Made by a program: the position numbers and the translations under genes. Shown here piece after piece: positions 1-7,241 of a stretch of DNA of 39,217 nt. Positions within the stretch are counted from its first letter, which is position 1; each line of letters starts with the position of its first letter. Below the pieces are notes generated by a model. It had not been told where the DNA came from, did not search any database, and saw only the letters and a program-made list of their open reading frames with translations. Origin of the DNA: an uncultured Lachnospiraceae bacterium (GTDB taxonomy: Bacteria; Bacillota; Clostridia; Lachnospirales; Lachnospiraceae); assembly GCA_902777355.1 (NCBI GenBank), contig CACYTU010000010.1, forward strand, positions 1-39,217, read 5' to 3'.

Positions 1-1
1 A

Positions 2-136
2 GGTGACCAGGGGATAAAGTGTACAGGAAGGTTCTATTCTTCTCTTAAACACATCGGGGCATCTCAGCCCAAGTATTCCTACAAACACCTTACGCTATCA
101 GAGGCTCTTCTGTATATTGCGCAGGCGGCAGATTAG
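2..136 (+). CDS. C-terminal end of an unknown gene (5' truncated)
   Basis: An open frame runs in from the left edge and ends at TAG 134-136, giving the last 44 residues of a protein. The visible part has a basic, aromatic stretch (KYSYKHL) followed by a short helix (LSEALLYIAQAAD). No motif identifies the family, so no function is assigned. The reading frame is accepted because it is open to the window edge, has no competing frame, and is followed by a normally spaced next gene with its own ribosome binding site. It could equally be a chance frame, since only 135 bases are visible. Confidence 0.45.
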   Translation, partial: GDQGIKCTGRFYSSLKHIGASQPKYSYKHLTLSEALLYIAQAAD

Positions 137-210
137 GAATAAAATAATAAACAGTATCGGGATTAGGCGGGCTGCATGCCCGTTGGCTTTTTTTCAATAA
201 GGAGAAAAAA

Positions 211-609
211 ATGAGTAAAGTGAATGATTTTCTGACAGCGGCAGGCGTATTTTTCCTGGCAACAGCGGACGGTGATCAGCCTAAGCTTCGTCCTCTGGGC
301 TTCCATATGGAAATGGACGGAAAGGTTATGTTCGGTGTCGGCCAGTTCAAAGATGTCTACAAACAGATGGTTGCAAATCCCAAGGTCGAGATTGTCGCTG
401 CAAAGCCGGATGGCCACTGGCTCCGCTACACCGGAAAGGCAGTCTTTGACACAGATCCCAAGTATGAGGCTGCCGCGCTTGAGGTCATGCCCCAGCTCAA
501 GGACATCTACAATGAGAAGACCGGCAACCACATGATGGTTTTCCACCTTGAGGATGCAACAGCCGTGGATATCCCCATGATGGGTCCCGGCGAGGATCTG
601 CTTGCCTGA
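211..609 (+). CDS. Pyridoxamine 5'-phosphate oxidase-fold flavin-binding protein
   Basis: A 132-residue protein of the split-barrel PNPOx/FMN-binding superfamily. The N-terminus (VNDFLTAAGVFFLATADGDQPKLRPLGF) has the usual helix, the FFLAT strand and the P-x-x-RP segment that contacts flavin phosphate in small family members; GQFKDVYKQMVANPKVEI matches the family's pattern of nitroimidazole-reductase-like (NimA) proteins. Family members bind FMN, F420 or heme and often act as general reductases; the substrate cannot be read from sequence. AAGGAGAAAAAA ends just before the ATG, which fixes the start. It stands alone, followed by a terminator at about 705-754. Confidence 0.8.
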   Translation: MSKVNDFLTAAGVFFLATADGDQPKLRPLGFHMEMDGKVMFGVGQFKDVYKQMVANPKVEIVAAKPDGHWLRYTGKAVFDTDPKYEAAALEVMPQLKDIYNEKTGNHMMVFHLEDATAVDIPMMGPGEDLLA

Positions 610-704
610 TCCTGATGCCTGATGCTTTCGGAGGCATGGGTACCGGCAGGATTTGATGCCGGGTGCATAAAAGCATAAGTAGTGACCTACAGGAAAGAAA
701 TACG

Positions 705-754
705 GCCTGTATCGGGCCTGTGTCTACAGGATGATGCCGATACAGGCTTTTTTA
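705..754 (+). terminator. Rho-independent terminator
   Basis: A perfect 11-bp stem (705-715 with 737-747, gcctgtatcgg / ccgatacaggc) closes a 21-nt loop and is followed by TTTTTT. It lies 95 bases after the PNPOx-fold gene and ends that transcript. Confidence 0.85.
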
Positions 755-775
755 TTCCGGGGAAGAAGATTAGGA

Positions 776-893
776 ACAGCGGAAGAAATCAGTAACAGCG
801 GAAATCGTATCAGACATACTGGAAATCGTTCAGAAATACTGGAAGTCGTTCAAAGATAGCGGAAGAAGATCAGAAACAGCGAAAGCAGATGTG
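776..893. repeat. Six degenerate 20-bp tandem repeats before an ABC transporter gene
   Basis: Units of about 20 bp of the form ayagcggaaatcgttcagaa, or close variants, start at about 776, 795, 816, 836, 856 and 876. They fill the gap between the terminator and the ribosome binding site of the next gene. No promoter motif was recognised in them. Confidence 0.75.
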
Positions 894-908
894 TAATGGA
901 GGCAGAAG

Positions 909-3101
909 ATGAGGGATGGCAGTAAAGCCCTGGAAAAAAAGGAGATGGCGGCAGGAGTGCGCTTTTCGTCCAATGCCAGTCTCATTTTTTTCTTTTTAAA
1001 GGGAAGCTATCTTTACTTTCTGGCAGGCGCGGTGTGCGCCTGTCTTGTCGCGCTGTTTGACCTGATCATTCCCAGGATGATCCAGTTCACGGTGGATGCG
1101 GTGATTGGCGGAAATATGGGTGCTATGCCGGCATGGGCTTCCGGACTGGTCAGCCGGTTCGGAGGCGCCGGATTCCTGAGAGGACACCTCTGGGCGGCAG
1201 CACTTGCCGTCGCGGGAGCCGCGGCGCTGGGAGCGGTCTGCCGCTATTTTTTCAGAGTCAGCAACGCCAAAGGGGCTGAGACATTTGTCTGCAGGATGAG
1301 GGATCAGCTCTTTAGTCACATCATGTCCCTTCCCTATGCCTGGCACGGGGAGAACAGCACGGGGGACACCATCCAGCGCTGCACTTCGGACGTCGAGACG
1401 ATCAAAATATTCGTATCCGAACAGCTGACTTCGCTGCTGAGGGTTTTCATTCTGGTCTTTATGTCCCTGTATTTCATGGCGTCGATCCAGCCACGGCTGA
1501 CCCTGGCTGCCGCGGTCTTTATTCCAATCATGATCATCAGCTCCCTGATTTTTTACGGACTGATCGGCAATGAATTCGAGACCGTCGACAGCGAGGAAGG
1601 CAGGCTGTCCGCGATCACCCAGGAAAATCTGACAGGTGTCCGCGTTGTGCGGACATTCGGCAGGGAGAAATTCGAGAGGGAGCGCTTCGAAAAACAGAAC
1701 GATTTCTATACCAATCACTGGATCCGCCTGATGCGGGTGCTGGCTTCTTTCTGGGTGTCCGGAAATGTGATCGCCACAGTCAGAAACATGACAGTGGCAG
1801 TCTATGGGGCTGTGCTCTGTGTGCAGGACCAGCTGACGGCGGGAGGCCTGATCGCCTTTTTGTCATACAATGCCCTGATGTCCCTGCCCGTCCGCGGAAT
1901 CGGACGCGTAATCGTGGATATGTCCAAGGCGGGCGTGTCTCTGGAGCGTCTGCGCTACATTATGAACGCGGTCCAGGAGGAAGAGCAGGCGCCGACAGCG
2001 CCGGCAGGAGAGAATGGGACGGGAACGCTCATTGAAGAAAAGCTCATGGCAGGAGAGCACGCTATTGCAGATGAATCCGCCGCAGGAGAGCTGGTTATGG
2101 CAGATTCCGCGGCAGGAGAGCACGCTATTGCAGAGTCCGCGGCGGCAGGAGAGCACACAGCAAAAAAAGCTGCCGTGGGAGAGTACACAGCAGAAGAAAC
2201 TGCGGCAGGAATTGCGGAAGCAAAAATCCCTGCGGACCGGGTCCCCATGGACCGGGATATAGAGTTTTCGCATGTCAGCTTCCGCTATAATGAGAAGAGC
2301 CCATGGGTTCTGCGGGATCTCTCCATGAAAATCCGGGCGGGAACAACGGTGGGAATTCTGGGAGCAACGGGTTCTGGAAAGACTACTCTGGTCCTGCTGC
2401 TGGACCGCCTTTGGGAGCTGCAGGAAGACTGCGGAAAAATAACGATCGGCGGCAGGGATATTCGCAGTATAGACCGAGGATGGCTCAGGAAAAATATAGG
2501 CATCGTACAGCAGGAACCCTATCTTTTTTCACGTACCCTGATGGAAAATATTGCTATCGCTATGCCTGACCCGGGAGCGGAAACTCCGGAGAAGAGCATT
2601 CCGGAAGAAACTCCGGAATGGAATCCCGGCGATGAGATTTCGGAGACCGAGGAAGAGGAGCTCATGACCGAGGAAGCGCGCATGCGCGAGATCCGGAGGG
2701 CTGCCGAAATTGCCCGCCTGGACGAGACTGTTGAGCGCTTTGCGGATGGATATGATACTTTTGTCGGTGAGCGGGGCGTCACCCTCTCCGGCGGACAGAA
2801 GCAGCGAGCGGCCATTGCCAGGATGCTGGTGCGCCGCACGCCGATCATGGTTTTTGATGATTCGCTCTCGGCTGTGGATGCCGAAACGGATGCTGAGATC
2901 CGGCGGGAACTCAGGAAAGGCACATCCGGCGCGACGGTCATCCTGATCGCCCACCGGATCACCACCCTGCAGCAAGCGGATGAAATCTTCGTGCTGGAGA
3001 ACGGCAGGATCTCTGAGCACGGGACACACGAGCAGCTGGTTGCGAGAGGCGGCCATTACAGCCGTGTCAACGCCCTGCAGACCGGGGGAGAGATGGAATA
3101 A
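909..3101 (+). CDS. ABC exporter half-transporter with degenerate catalytic site and low-complexity inserts
   Basis: A 730-residue fused permease/ATPase of the MsbA/MdlB type. Six membrane helices lie in residues 25-340; the nucleotide-binding domain follows from about 450: Walker A GATGSGKT 485-492, Q-loop Q534, signature LSGGQ 626-630, Walker B IMVFDD 646-651, H-loop H682. The residue that is normally the catalytic Glu after Walker B is Asp651 (FDDSLSAVD), the hallmark of the degenerate subunit in heterodimeric exporters such as LmrC and TM287. GGAGG at 899-903 sets the ATG. Two insertions make it longer than the usual 580-600 residues: an AAGEHAIAES-like repeat (about 365-440) in the permease-ATPase linker, and an acidic Pro/Glu-rich stretch (about 553-595) between Q-loop and signature. 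Substrate unknown. The complementary half appears at 7242. Confidence 0.92.
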   Translation: MRDGSKALEKKEMAAGVRFSSNASLIFFFLKGSYLYFLAGAVCACLVALFDLIIPRMIQFTVDAVIGGNMGAMPAWASGLVSRFGGAGFLRGHLWAAALAVAGAAALGAVCRYFFRVSNAKGAETFVCRMRDQLFSHIMSLPYAWHGENSTGDTIQRCTSDVETIKIFVSEQLTSLLRVFILVFMSLYFMASIQPRLTLAAAVFIPIMIISSLIFYGLIGNEFETVDSEEGRLSAITQENLTGVRVVRTFGREKFERERFEKQNDFYTNHWIRLMRVLASFWVSGNVIATVRNMTVAVYGAVLCVQDQLTAGGLIAFLSYNALMSLPVRGIGRVIVDMSKAGVSLERLRYIMNAVQEEEQAPTAPAGENGTGTLIEEKLMAGEHAIADESAAGELVMADSAAGEHAIAESAAAGEHTAKKAAVGEYTAEETAAGIAEAKIPADRVPMDRDIEFSHVSFRYNEKSPWVLRDLSMKIRAGTTVGILGATGSGKTTLVLLLDRLWELQEDCGKITIGGRDIRSIDRGWLRKNIGIVQQEPYLFSRTLMENIAIAMPDPGAETPEKSIPEETPEWNPGDEISETEEEELMTEEARMREIRRAAEIARLDETVERFADGYDTFVGERGVTLSGGQKQRAAIARMLVRRTPIMVFDDSLSAVDAETDAEIRRELRKGTSGATVILIAHRITTLQQADEIFVLENGRISEHGTHEQLVARGGHYSRVNALQTGGEME

Positions 3102-3120
3102 CATTTTTCTTTTGGAACAC

Positions 3121-3183
3121 GACATATTTCCGCACTTTTATGACATATTTCCGCACTTTTATGACATATTTCCGCATTTTTAT
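3121..3183. repeat. Three 21-bp tandem repeats
   Basis: Three consecutive copies of a 21-bp unit (gacatatttccgcactttta plus t) at 3121-3141, 3142-3162 and 3163-3183; only one base differs, in the third copy. The array ends 48 bases before the ATG of the next gene. Unit length equals two helical turns, so each copy presents the same face of DNA, which would suit a binding site, but no known operator was recognised. Confidence 0.9.
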
Positions 3184-3230
3184 GGTATAAAACGATTAAA
3201 AAAATCAATACACAGGAGACAAGGCAGAAA

Positions 3231-4538
3231 ATGAAGATCAGACCTATACCTTTTTCAGATGAACTCTTTTACTGGCTGCGCATGGGAAAACAGCCTACTG
3301 TGGTGGATGTCCATTGTACTCTCAACAAAAGTGTGGTTCCGAGGGAATTAAAGGTCGCCTTGGGAGACGCTCTGCGGGTACATACCAATTTCCGGATCCG
3401 CCCGGTCGTTGTCGGGAACATGTTCCGGGCTGCGGTCTGTGATGTGAAAAATCCGCCCCTTTTTAAGGAGGACGGCCGCGTGAGGCATATGGGTACGGAT
3501 GACACCAGGGGACTGATGCTCTATGTCACCTATGATGAGAATCATATCACGCTGCACTTTTTCCACGGTCTTTCGGACTTTCGCGGATTCTGCGCATTTC
3601 TGAATACCATGCTAAGGTTTTATTTTCACAAACTGGGGAAGACCGGTATAGAGCTGCCTGAGCCTGACAGCAAAGACGCGATTCCGTGTTTTGAAAATAT
3701 TCTTGAAGCGGGAGCGCCCGGACAGCCGCTCGGAATGTTTAATCCCAGTGATCATGACATTTTCCATATTCCGGAAGAAAACTTCGGGAACAAGACAACC
3801 ATGCAGCACATCGTTGAGATTGATGTCCCTATTGAGCCTCTTCTTGCCCTTTCAAGAGGGAACGAGAGCTCTGTCGTACCGACGATCCATGCTTTCATGG
3901 GACGCGCGATCCGCAAAACCTATGATGTCGGGGAGAAGATCATTGTCGGTTACACACCGGTTGACCTGCGTCCGATTTTCCATTTCGAGAACAGCGGGAA
4001 TTCGTCATCCAATTTCCCGATCCCCTATACGGAAAAGATGGACCGCTATGATCTGAATGAGCGTTCCATGTACCTGAGAAGCATTCTGGATATCCAGAGC
4101 CAGCCGGAAAACCTTTACATGAAAGTAAAATACGCAAGGGACGCCATCATGGCGGTTGCTGAAAAGCCCCTGCCCATAGGTCTCAAGACCACCATGATCA
4201 CGAACGGCGGACGGAAGCTGGACAGGGAGATCTATACATACGGCATTTCCTATGCCGGAAAAATCCGTTTCGGGGATGAGATCGATCCTTATGTCACCTC
4301 CCTGACTGCCTGCGCGGGCAGCTATTCCTATCCCTTATGGATCGTGGCGTGCGAGACCGGCGGAGTCCTCAGGATGGTGCTCACACAGGCCTACGAGAGC
4401 GATACGCTGTCAAGAAACATCTACAGGGAAATAGCCGACGCGATTCCCGGGACCGGCTTCATTGACTGGGGCCACTATCACTTTGATGAATTTTATGTGA
4501 AGGACGTCCGCCGTCTTCACAGAAAGAAGAAAAAATAA
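3231..4538 (+). CDS. Condensation-domain / alcohol acetyltransferase-like protein
   Basis: A 435-residue protein resembling the chloramphenicol-acetyltransferase/condensation-domain superfamily. The region around residues 108-120 (LHFFHGLSDFRGF) carries an HxxxD motif (H112, D116), the catalytic pair of these acyltransferases, though the usual HHxxxDG is degraded to FHGLSDF. The second half has LRP-like and SxSNFPIPYTE segments typical of the second subdomain. Family members transfer acyl groups from CoA or carrier proteins; the substrate here is unknown and there is no adjacent NRPS. Start ATG is preceded by CAGGAGACAAGGCAG. It ends before a bidirectional terminator at 4667. It could be co-transcribed with the upstream ABC half (130-base gap). 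Confidence 0.65.
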   Translation: MKIRPIPFSDELFYWLRMGKQPTVVDVHCTLNKSVVPRELKVALGDALRVHTNFRIRPVVVGNMFRAAVCDVKNPPLFKEDGRVRHMGTDDTRGLMLYVTYDENHITLHFFHGLSDFRGFCAFLNTMLRFYFHKLGKTGIELPEPDSKDAIPCFENILEAGAPGQPLGMFNPSDHDIFHIPEENFGNKTTMQHIVEIDVPIEPLLALSRGNESSVVPTIHAFMGRAIRKTYDVGEKIIVGYTPVDLRPIFHFENSGNSSSNFPIPYTEKMDRYDLNERSMYLRSILDIQSQPENLYMKVKYARDAIMAVAEKPLPIGLKTTMITNGGRKLDREIYTYGISYAGKIRFGDEIDPYVTSLTACAGSYSYPLWIVACETGGVLRMVLTQAYESDTLSRNIYREIADAIPGTGFIDWGHYHFDEFYVKDVRRLHRKKKK

Positions 4539-4666
4539 GCTGCGCATAGACATGCCTGAAAGGCAGACAAGGCTGTTGTCTGGAAAAAAGAGGAGAGTAC
4601 TCACTGGAAGAGGAAGAAGCTATCCTTGAAAGAAAGGGGACTTTTTCTCGCGGACTTAGAAAAAAG

Positions 4667-4711
4667 AGCACTTTGAAAGACATCTTAAGATGCCTGACAA
4701 AGTGCTTTTTT
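4667..4711. terminator. Bidirectional terminator between convergent genes
   Basis: Stem agcactttg (4667-4675) pairs with caaagtgct (4698-4706); an A-run precedes and a T-run follows, so it can work on both strands. The loop holds a 12-base palindrome, catcttaagatg (4681-4692). It serves the plus-strand gene ending at 4538 and the minus-strand gene ending at 4744. Confidence 0.85.
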
Positions 4712-4743
4712 CGTTGGTGTAACCATCTGAAGATTAAAGTTGT

Positions 4744-5682
4744 TTAGCATAGATCCAGCCGCATCTGCGGGTCGATCCAGCTTTCCTGCCTGGCGTCGCG
4801 GATACGGTCTTCTGGCCTGGGGAAGCCCACAAGCAGGGGCAACTTTGGATCGTGCATCCTCATATTCCGCCGCACTGTCCCGGCATCGGCATTTGCATAG
4901 CAGTAGCGGCAGAGGTGTCCGCAAGTATTGTACTGGCCGATGTCATTGGTGATATAACAGGAGCATTCCTTTCTGTTGTTGGGATTTGGCGGAAGATTTA
5001 TATTCTGGCCGATCGCGCTTTCGAAGGTTTCCTGAGTCATGCAGCCGGAGCAGTCCGCGCCGGTAATGGCAAGCCGCTTGTCTTCCCCGCAGGGCTTTAT
5101 AGTCATGCCATGGCCGGCGGCTGTTTTTACAAAGGATTCTGTCAATGACATTTGTGTCTCAAAGGGGACTGTCTTGGCTTCCGGGTAATTGCGCCGGACC
5201 TTCTCATAGAGATCAATAAAACTGATCACGCAGGTATGTGTACTGCCCTCCAGCTTTTGGCACATGGCGGAAAACTCTCTGATGTGTCTTTCCGCAGTCC
5301 ATGTATTGTCGATGAGAATCGGGTCATAGCGCCAGCACATACAGTCCGCGCCGACAATTCGGGAGAGTGACCTGAACGACTCCATAACAGCGGCCTTTTC
5401 AGGCACATTCGGCTCTATATCCTTTCCGTAGGGAGTGATCGTCACAAACCAGTACTGATGATATTTATTCAGCAGATCCCAATCACCGTGACGCAGCATG
5501 GGACCCGGATTCTTTGTACAGAATACGATGAGGTCCACGACGGACGGATCCAGCCTGTAGCGGGTTACGGAAACCGGATTAAAGGGGTTCCGCGCCAGTA
5601 CAAAGCCTTCCCGCAGGCGGTTATTAAACCACTGCGTGTAAAAAGCCGGTATGTCGGTGCGGTTTCCGGTCTGGATGATCAT
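4744..5682 (-). CDS. DUF1848 family protein
   Basis: A 312-residue protein matching the DUF1848 family: N-terminal MIIQTGNRTDIPAFYTQWF, the VDLIVFCTKNP segment, YWFVTITPYGKDIEPNVP, and a cysteine-rich C-terminal third with C198, C211, C214, C240, C242, C254, C258 and C261. The last group, CGHLCRYCYAN, resembles a CxxxCxxC iron-sulfur motif of radical SAM enzymes but placed near the C-terminus instead of the N-terminus. The family has no established reaction; a metal or Fe-S cluster is inferred from the cysteines. GGGAG lies about 11 bases before the ATG. It is the last gene of the minus-strand group that includes flavodoxin and glutathione peroxidase. Confidence 0.85.
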   Translation of the reverse strand: MIIQTGNRTDIPAFYTQWFNNRLREGFVLARNPFNPVSVTRYRLDPSVVDLIVFCTKNPGPMLRHGDWDLLNKYHQYWFVTITPYGKDIEPNVPEKAAVMESFRSLSRIVGADCMCWRYDPILIDNTWTAERHIREFSAMCQKLEGSTHTCVISFIDLYEKVRRNYPEAKTVPFETQMSLTESFVKTAAGHGMTIKPCGEDKRLAITGADCSGCMTQETFESAIGQNINLPPNPNNRKECSCYITNDIGQYNTCGHLCRYCYANADAGTVRRNMRMHDPKLPLLVGFPRPEDRIRDARQESWIDPQMRLDLC

Positions 5683-5711
5683 TGCAATGCTTCTCCCGTT
5701 AATATCTGGTC

Positions 5712-5827
5712 AGGTATCTTAAATCAAGTTTCAATCAAGTATCTTAAATCAAGTATCATGAATCAAGTTTAAATCAAGTTTCTTGAATCGAGTATCTTGA
5801 ATCGAGTTTAAATCAAGTATCTTAATA
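5712..5827. repeat. Degenerate 13-15-bp tandem repeats
   Basis: About eight copies of an AT-rich unit (aatcaagtatctt / aatcaagtttaa / aatcgagtatctt) fill the gap between the flavodoxin gene and the DUF1848 gene. A small dyad, tgacag-ct-ctgtca, follows at 5828-5841. No promoter was recognised within it. Confidence 0.8.
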
Positions 5828-5894
5828 TGACAGCTCTGTCAGATATTTTTAGCCATAGAGAGTTGATTTCGCAAAACCCGCCGCTGCTGATGGC

Positions 5895-6308
5895 TTATTC
5901 ACTGGCGATTGCTTTTGCAAACTCCGCAGCAGCCGCGAGATCGTCCGCATTGGGTCTGCCCTTGTGGAGGCCCTTGAATTCGCCCCTGCAGTGAAATTCG
6001 CGTTTGTCCATTTTGATACCGGCTTTATCTGCTTCCGCCTTCACTTTCTTCCAGGTGGAATTCAGCATTGCCGCAGAACCGAAATTGACGATTCGACCGA
6101 CCTTGTTTTTATCCAGGGTGCGGATGAAATTCCGGACTTCAGGATCTATGCTGAAGGCATAATAGGAGTTCCCAAGAAAAAGGATATCCACGGGTTCGCT
6201 GACAGGTGTGCTGATGGGCAGAGCCTCTGCCCCGACAGCCTTTGCAACAGCTTCCGCAAGCCGCTTTGTGTTTCCTGTCTTTGTGTAATATCTGACTGCA
6301 ATATTCAT
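5895..6308 (-). CDS. Flavodoxin family protein
   Basis: A 137-residue flavodoxin-fold electron carrier. The N-terminal MNIAVRYYTKTGNTKRLAEAV contains the T-x-TGNT phosphate-binding loop for FMN (residues 9-14); ILFLGNSYYAFSIDPEVRNFI corresponds to the second flavin loop. It is at the short end for the family (about 140-170). It would carry single electrons in the cytoplasm. It lies 70 bases downstream of glutathione peroxidase on the same strand, and probably shares its promoter, which would link it to redox defence. AGAAAGGT lies about 14 bases before the ATG, a rather long spacing. Confidence 0.85.
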   Translation of the reverse strand: MNIAVRYYTKTGNTKRLAEAVAKAVGAEALPISTPVSEPVDILFLGNSYYAFSIDPEVRNFIRTLDKNKVGRIVNFGSAAMLNSTWKKVKAEADKAGIKMDKREFHCRGEFKGLHKGRPNADDLAAAAEFAKAIASE

Positions 6309-6343
6309 TTTTGAATCATTGACCTTTCTAAAATTAAAGAGCA

Positions 6344-6402
6344 GAGCCTTGAATAAGCTTCTTCCGGTAAAGCCTTGATTAAGCTTCTTCCAGTAATGCC
6401 TT
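6344..6402 (-). repeat. 26-bp duplication of the 3' end of the glutathione peroxidase gene
   Basis: The last codons and stop of the peroxidase gene (6377-6402) are repeated once immediately downstream (6351-6376), with a further partial copy to about 6344. On the minus strand both units read aaggcNttacYggaagaagc followed by ttaWtc. The 26-base unit shifts frame, so the copy does not extend the protein. Confidence 0.85.
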
Positions 6403-6930
6403 GACGCAGGCTTCCACCTCTGTCATCTCGGCAGTGGGCTCAAAACGGGCGACAACTTTTCCTTCCCGGTCGATGATGAACTTGGTGAAATTCCACTGGA
6501 TATCATTCTTGCCCCAGCCGTTTTTCTTGGAGTTTGCAGCTGTAAATCCGCTCATCATTAAGGCCTTGGGACCCTTGCCGAAGCCTTCAAAGCCCTTCTG
6601 AGACTTGAGCCAGGTGTAGAGCGGCAGCTCATTCTGACCGTTGACATCTGCTTTCTTCATCTGAGGGAAGGTGGTGTTGAAGTGCAGCGTGCAGAATTCA
6701 TGAATCTCGTCATCTGTACCCGGAGCCTGGCCGCCGAACTGGTTGCAGGGAATGTCGAGGATCTCCAGTCCCTTGTCGTGGTAATCCCTGTACATCTGCT
6801 CGATGGGCTCGTACTGAGGGGTGAATCCGCAGCCGGTTGCCGTATTCACTACCATGATGACCTTTCCTCTGTAGTCGGAGAGGTTGAGCTCTTCGCCTTT
6901 GCCTGTTGTGATTGTGTAATCATAGATCAT
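6379..6930 (-). CDS. Glutathione peroxidase family protein (cysteine type)
   Basis: A 183-residue thiol peroxidase of the glutathione peroxidase family. The peroxidatic residue is a cysteine, C34, in NTATGCGFTPQY (the usual consensus is NVAS-x-CGFT); the other signature segments, IPCNQFGGQAPG (60-71) and WNFTKFII, supply the Gln, Trp and Asn of the catalytic tetrad. Bacterial Cys-type members usually take electrons from thioredoxin and reduce H2O2 or lipid peroxides; that is family knowledge. AAGGAG sits 8 bases before the ATG. A full-consensus promoter lies about 95-120 bases upstream with a possible operator, and flavodoxin follows in the same direction. Confidence 0.93.
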   Translation of the reverse strand: MIYDYTITTGKGEELNLSDYRGKVIMVVNTATGCGFTPQYEPIEQMYRDYHDKGLEILDIPCNQFGGQAPGTDDEIHEFCTLHFNTTFPQMKKADVNGQNELPLYTWLKSQKGFEGFGKGPKALMMSGFTAANSKKNGWGKNDIQWNFTKFIIDREGKVVARFEPTAEMTEVEACVKALLEEA

Positions 6931-7022
6931 ATCTGTTTTCTCCTTTTTTGTTCTTTTAATATATATATTTTTTTCAGAGTTAAAAGGGGCTTGCTTGTTT
7001 TTTATCTCTTCTTCAATGCAAA

Positions 7023-7051
7023 ATTATATTGCGTACAATTTAATATGTCAA
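7023..7051 (-). promoter_or_regulatory. Consensus sigma-A promoter of the peroxidase-flavodoxin group
   Basis: Read on the minus strand: TTGACA (7046-7051), a 17-base spacer, then TATAAT (7023-7028). Both hexamers match the consensus at every base and the spacing is ideal, so unregulated transcription should be very strong. It points at the glutathione peroxidase gene starting at 6930. Confidence 0.9.
7028..7039. promoter_or_regulatory. Possible operator in the promoter spacer
   Basis: The dyad ATTG-CGTA-CAAT lies inside the spacer of the peroxidase promoter, partly touching the -10. Its shape (ATTGnnnnCAAT) is like operators of MarR/OhrR-type redox regulators. No regulator gene is adjacent, so this is inference from position and symmetry only. 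Confidence 0.4.
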
Positions 7052-7241
7052 GTGCTTTTCGGGATTATTTTGGAAGGGGACGGTTCTTCGTCTCTCCCTG
7101 TCTCTGTTCTCTTTATTCTTGAAAATAGCCTCGTTTTCAGGCACTATTAGGGATGGAAGAGCGGACAATAGTCAAGTATCAAAAAGCAGCGCGCAGCTTT
7201 AATCATACGCAGTTTGTGGCACGTGGCCATGGAAATGAAAT

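Noticed and set aside
1955-2273. Cys/Ser-rich minus-strand frames inside the first ABC gene
   Set aside because: They are the reverse reading of the AAGEHAIAES repeat region; the plus-strand frame continues the transporter.
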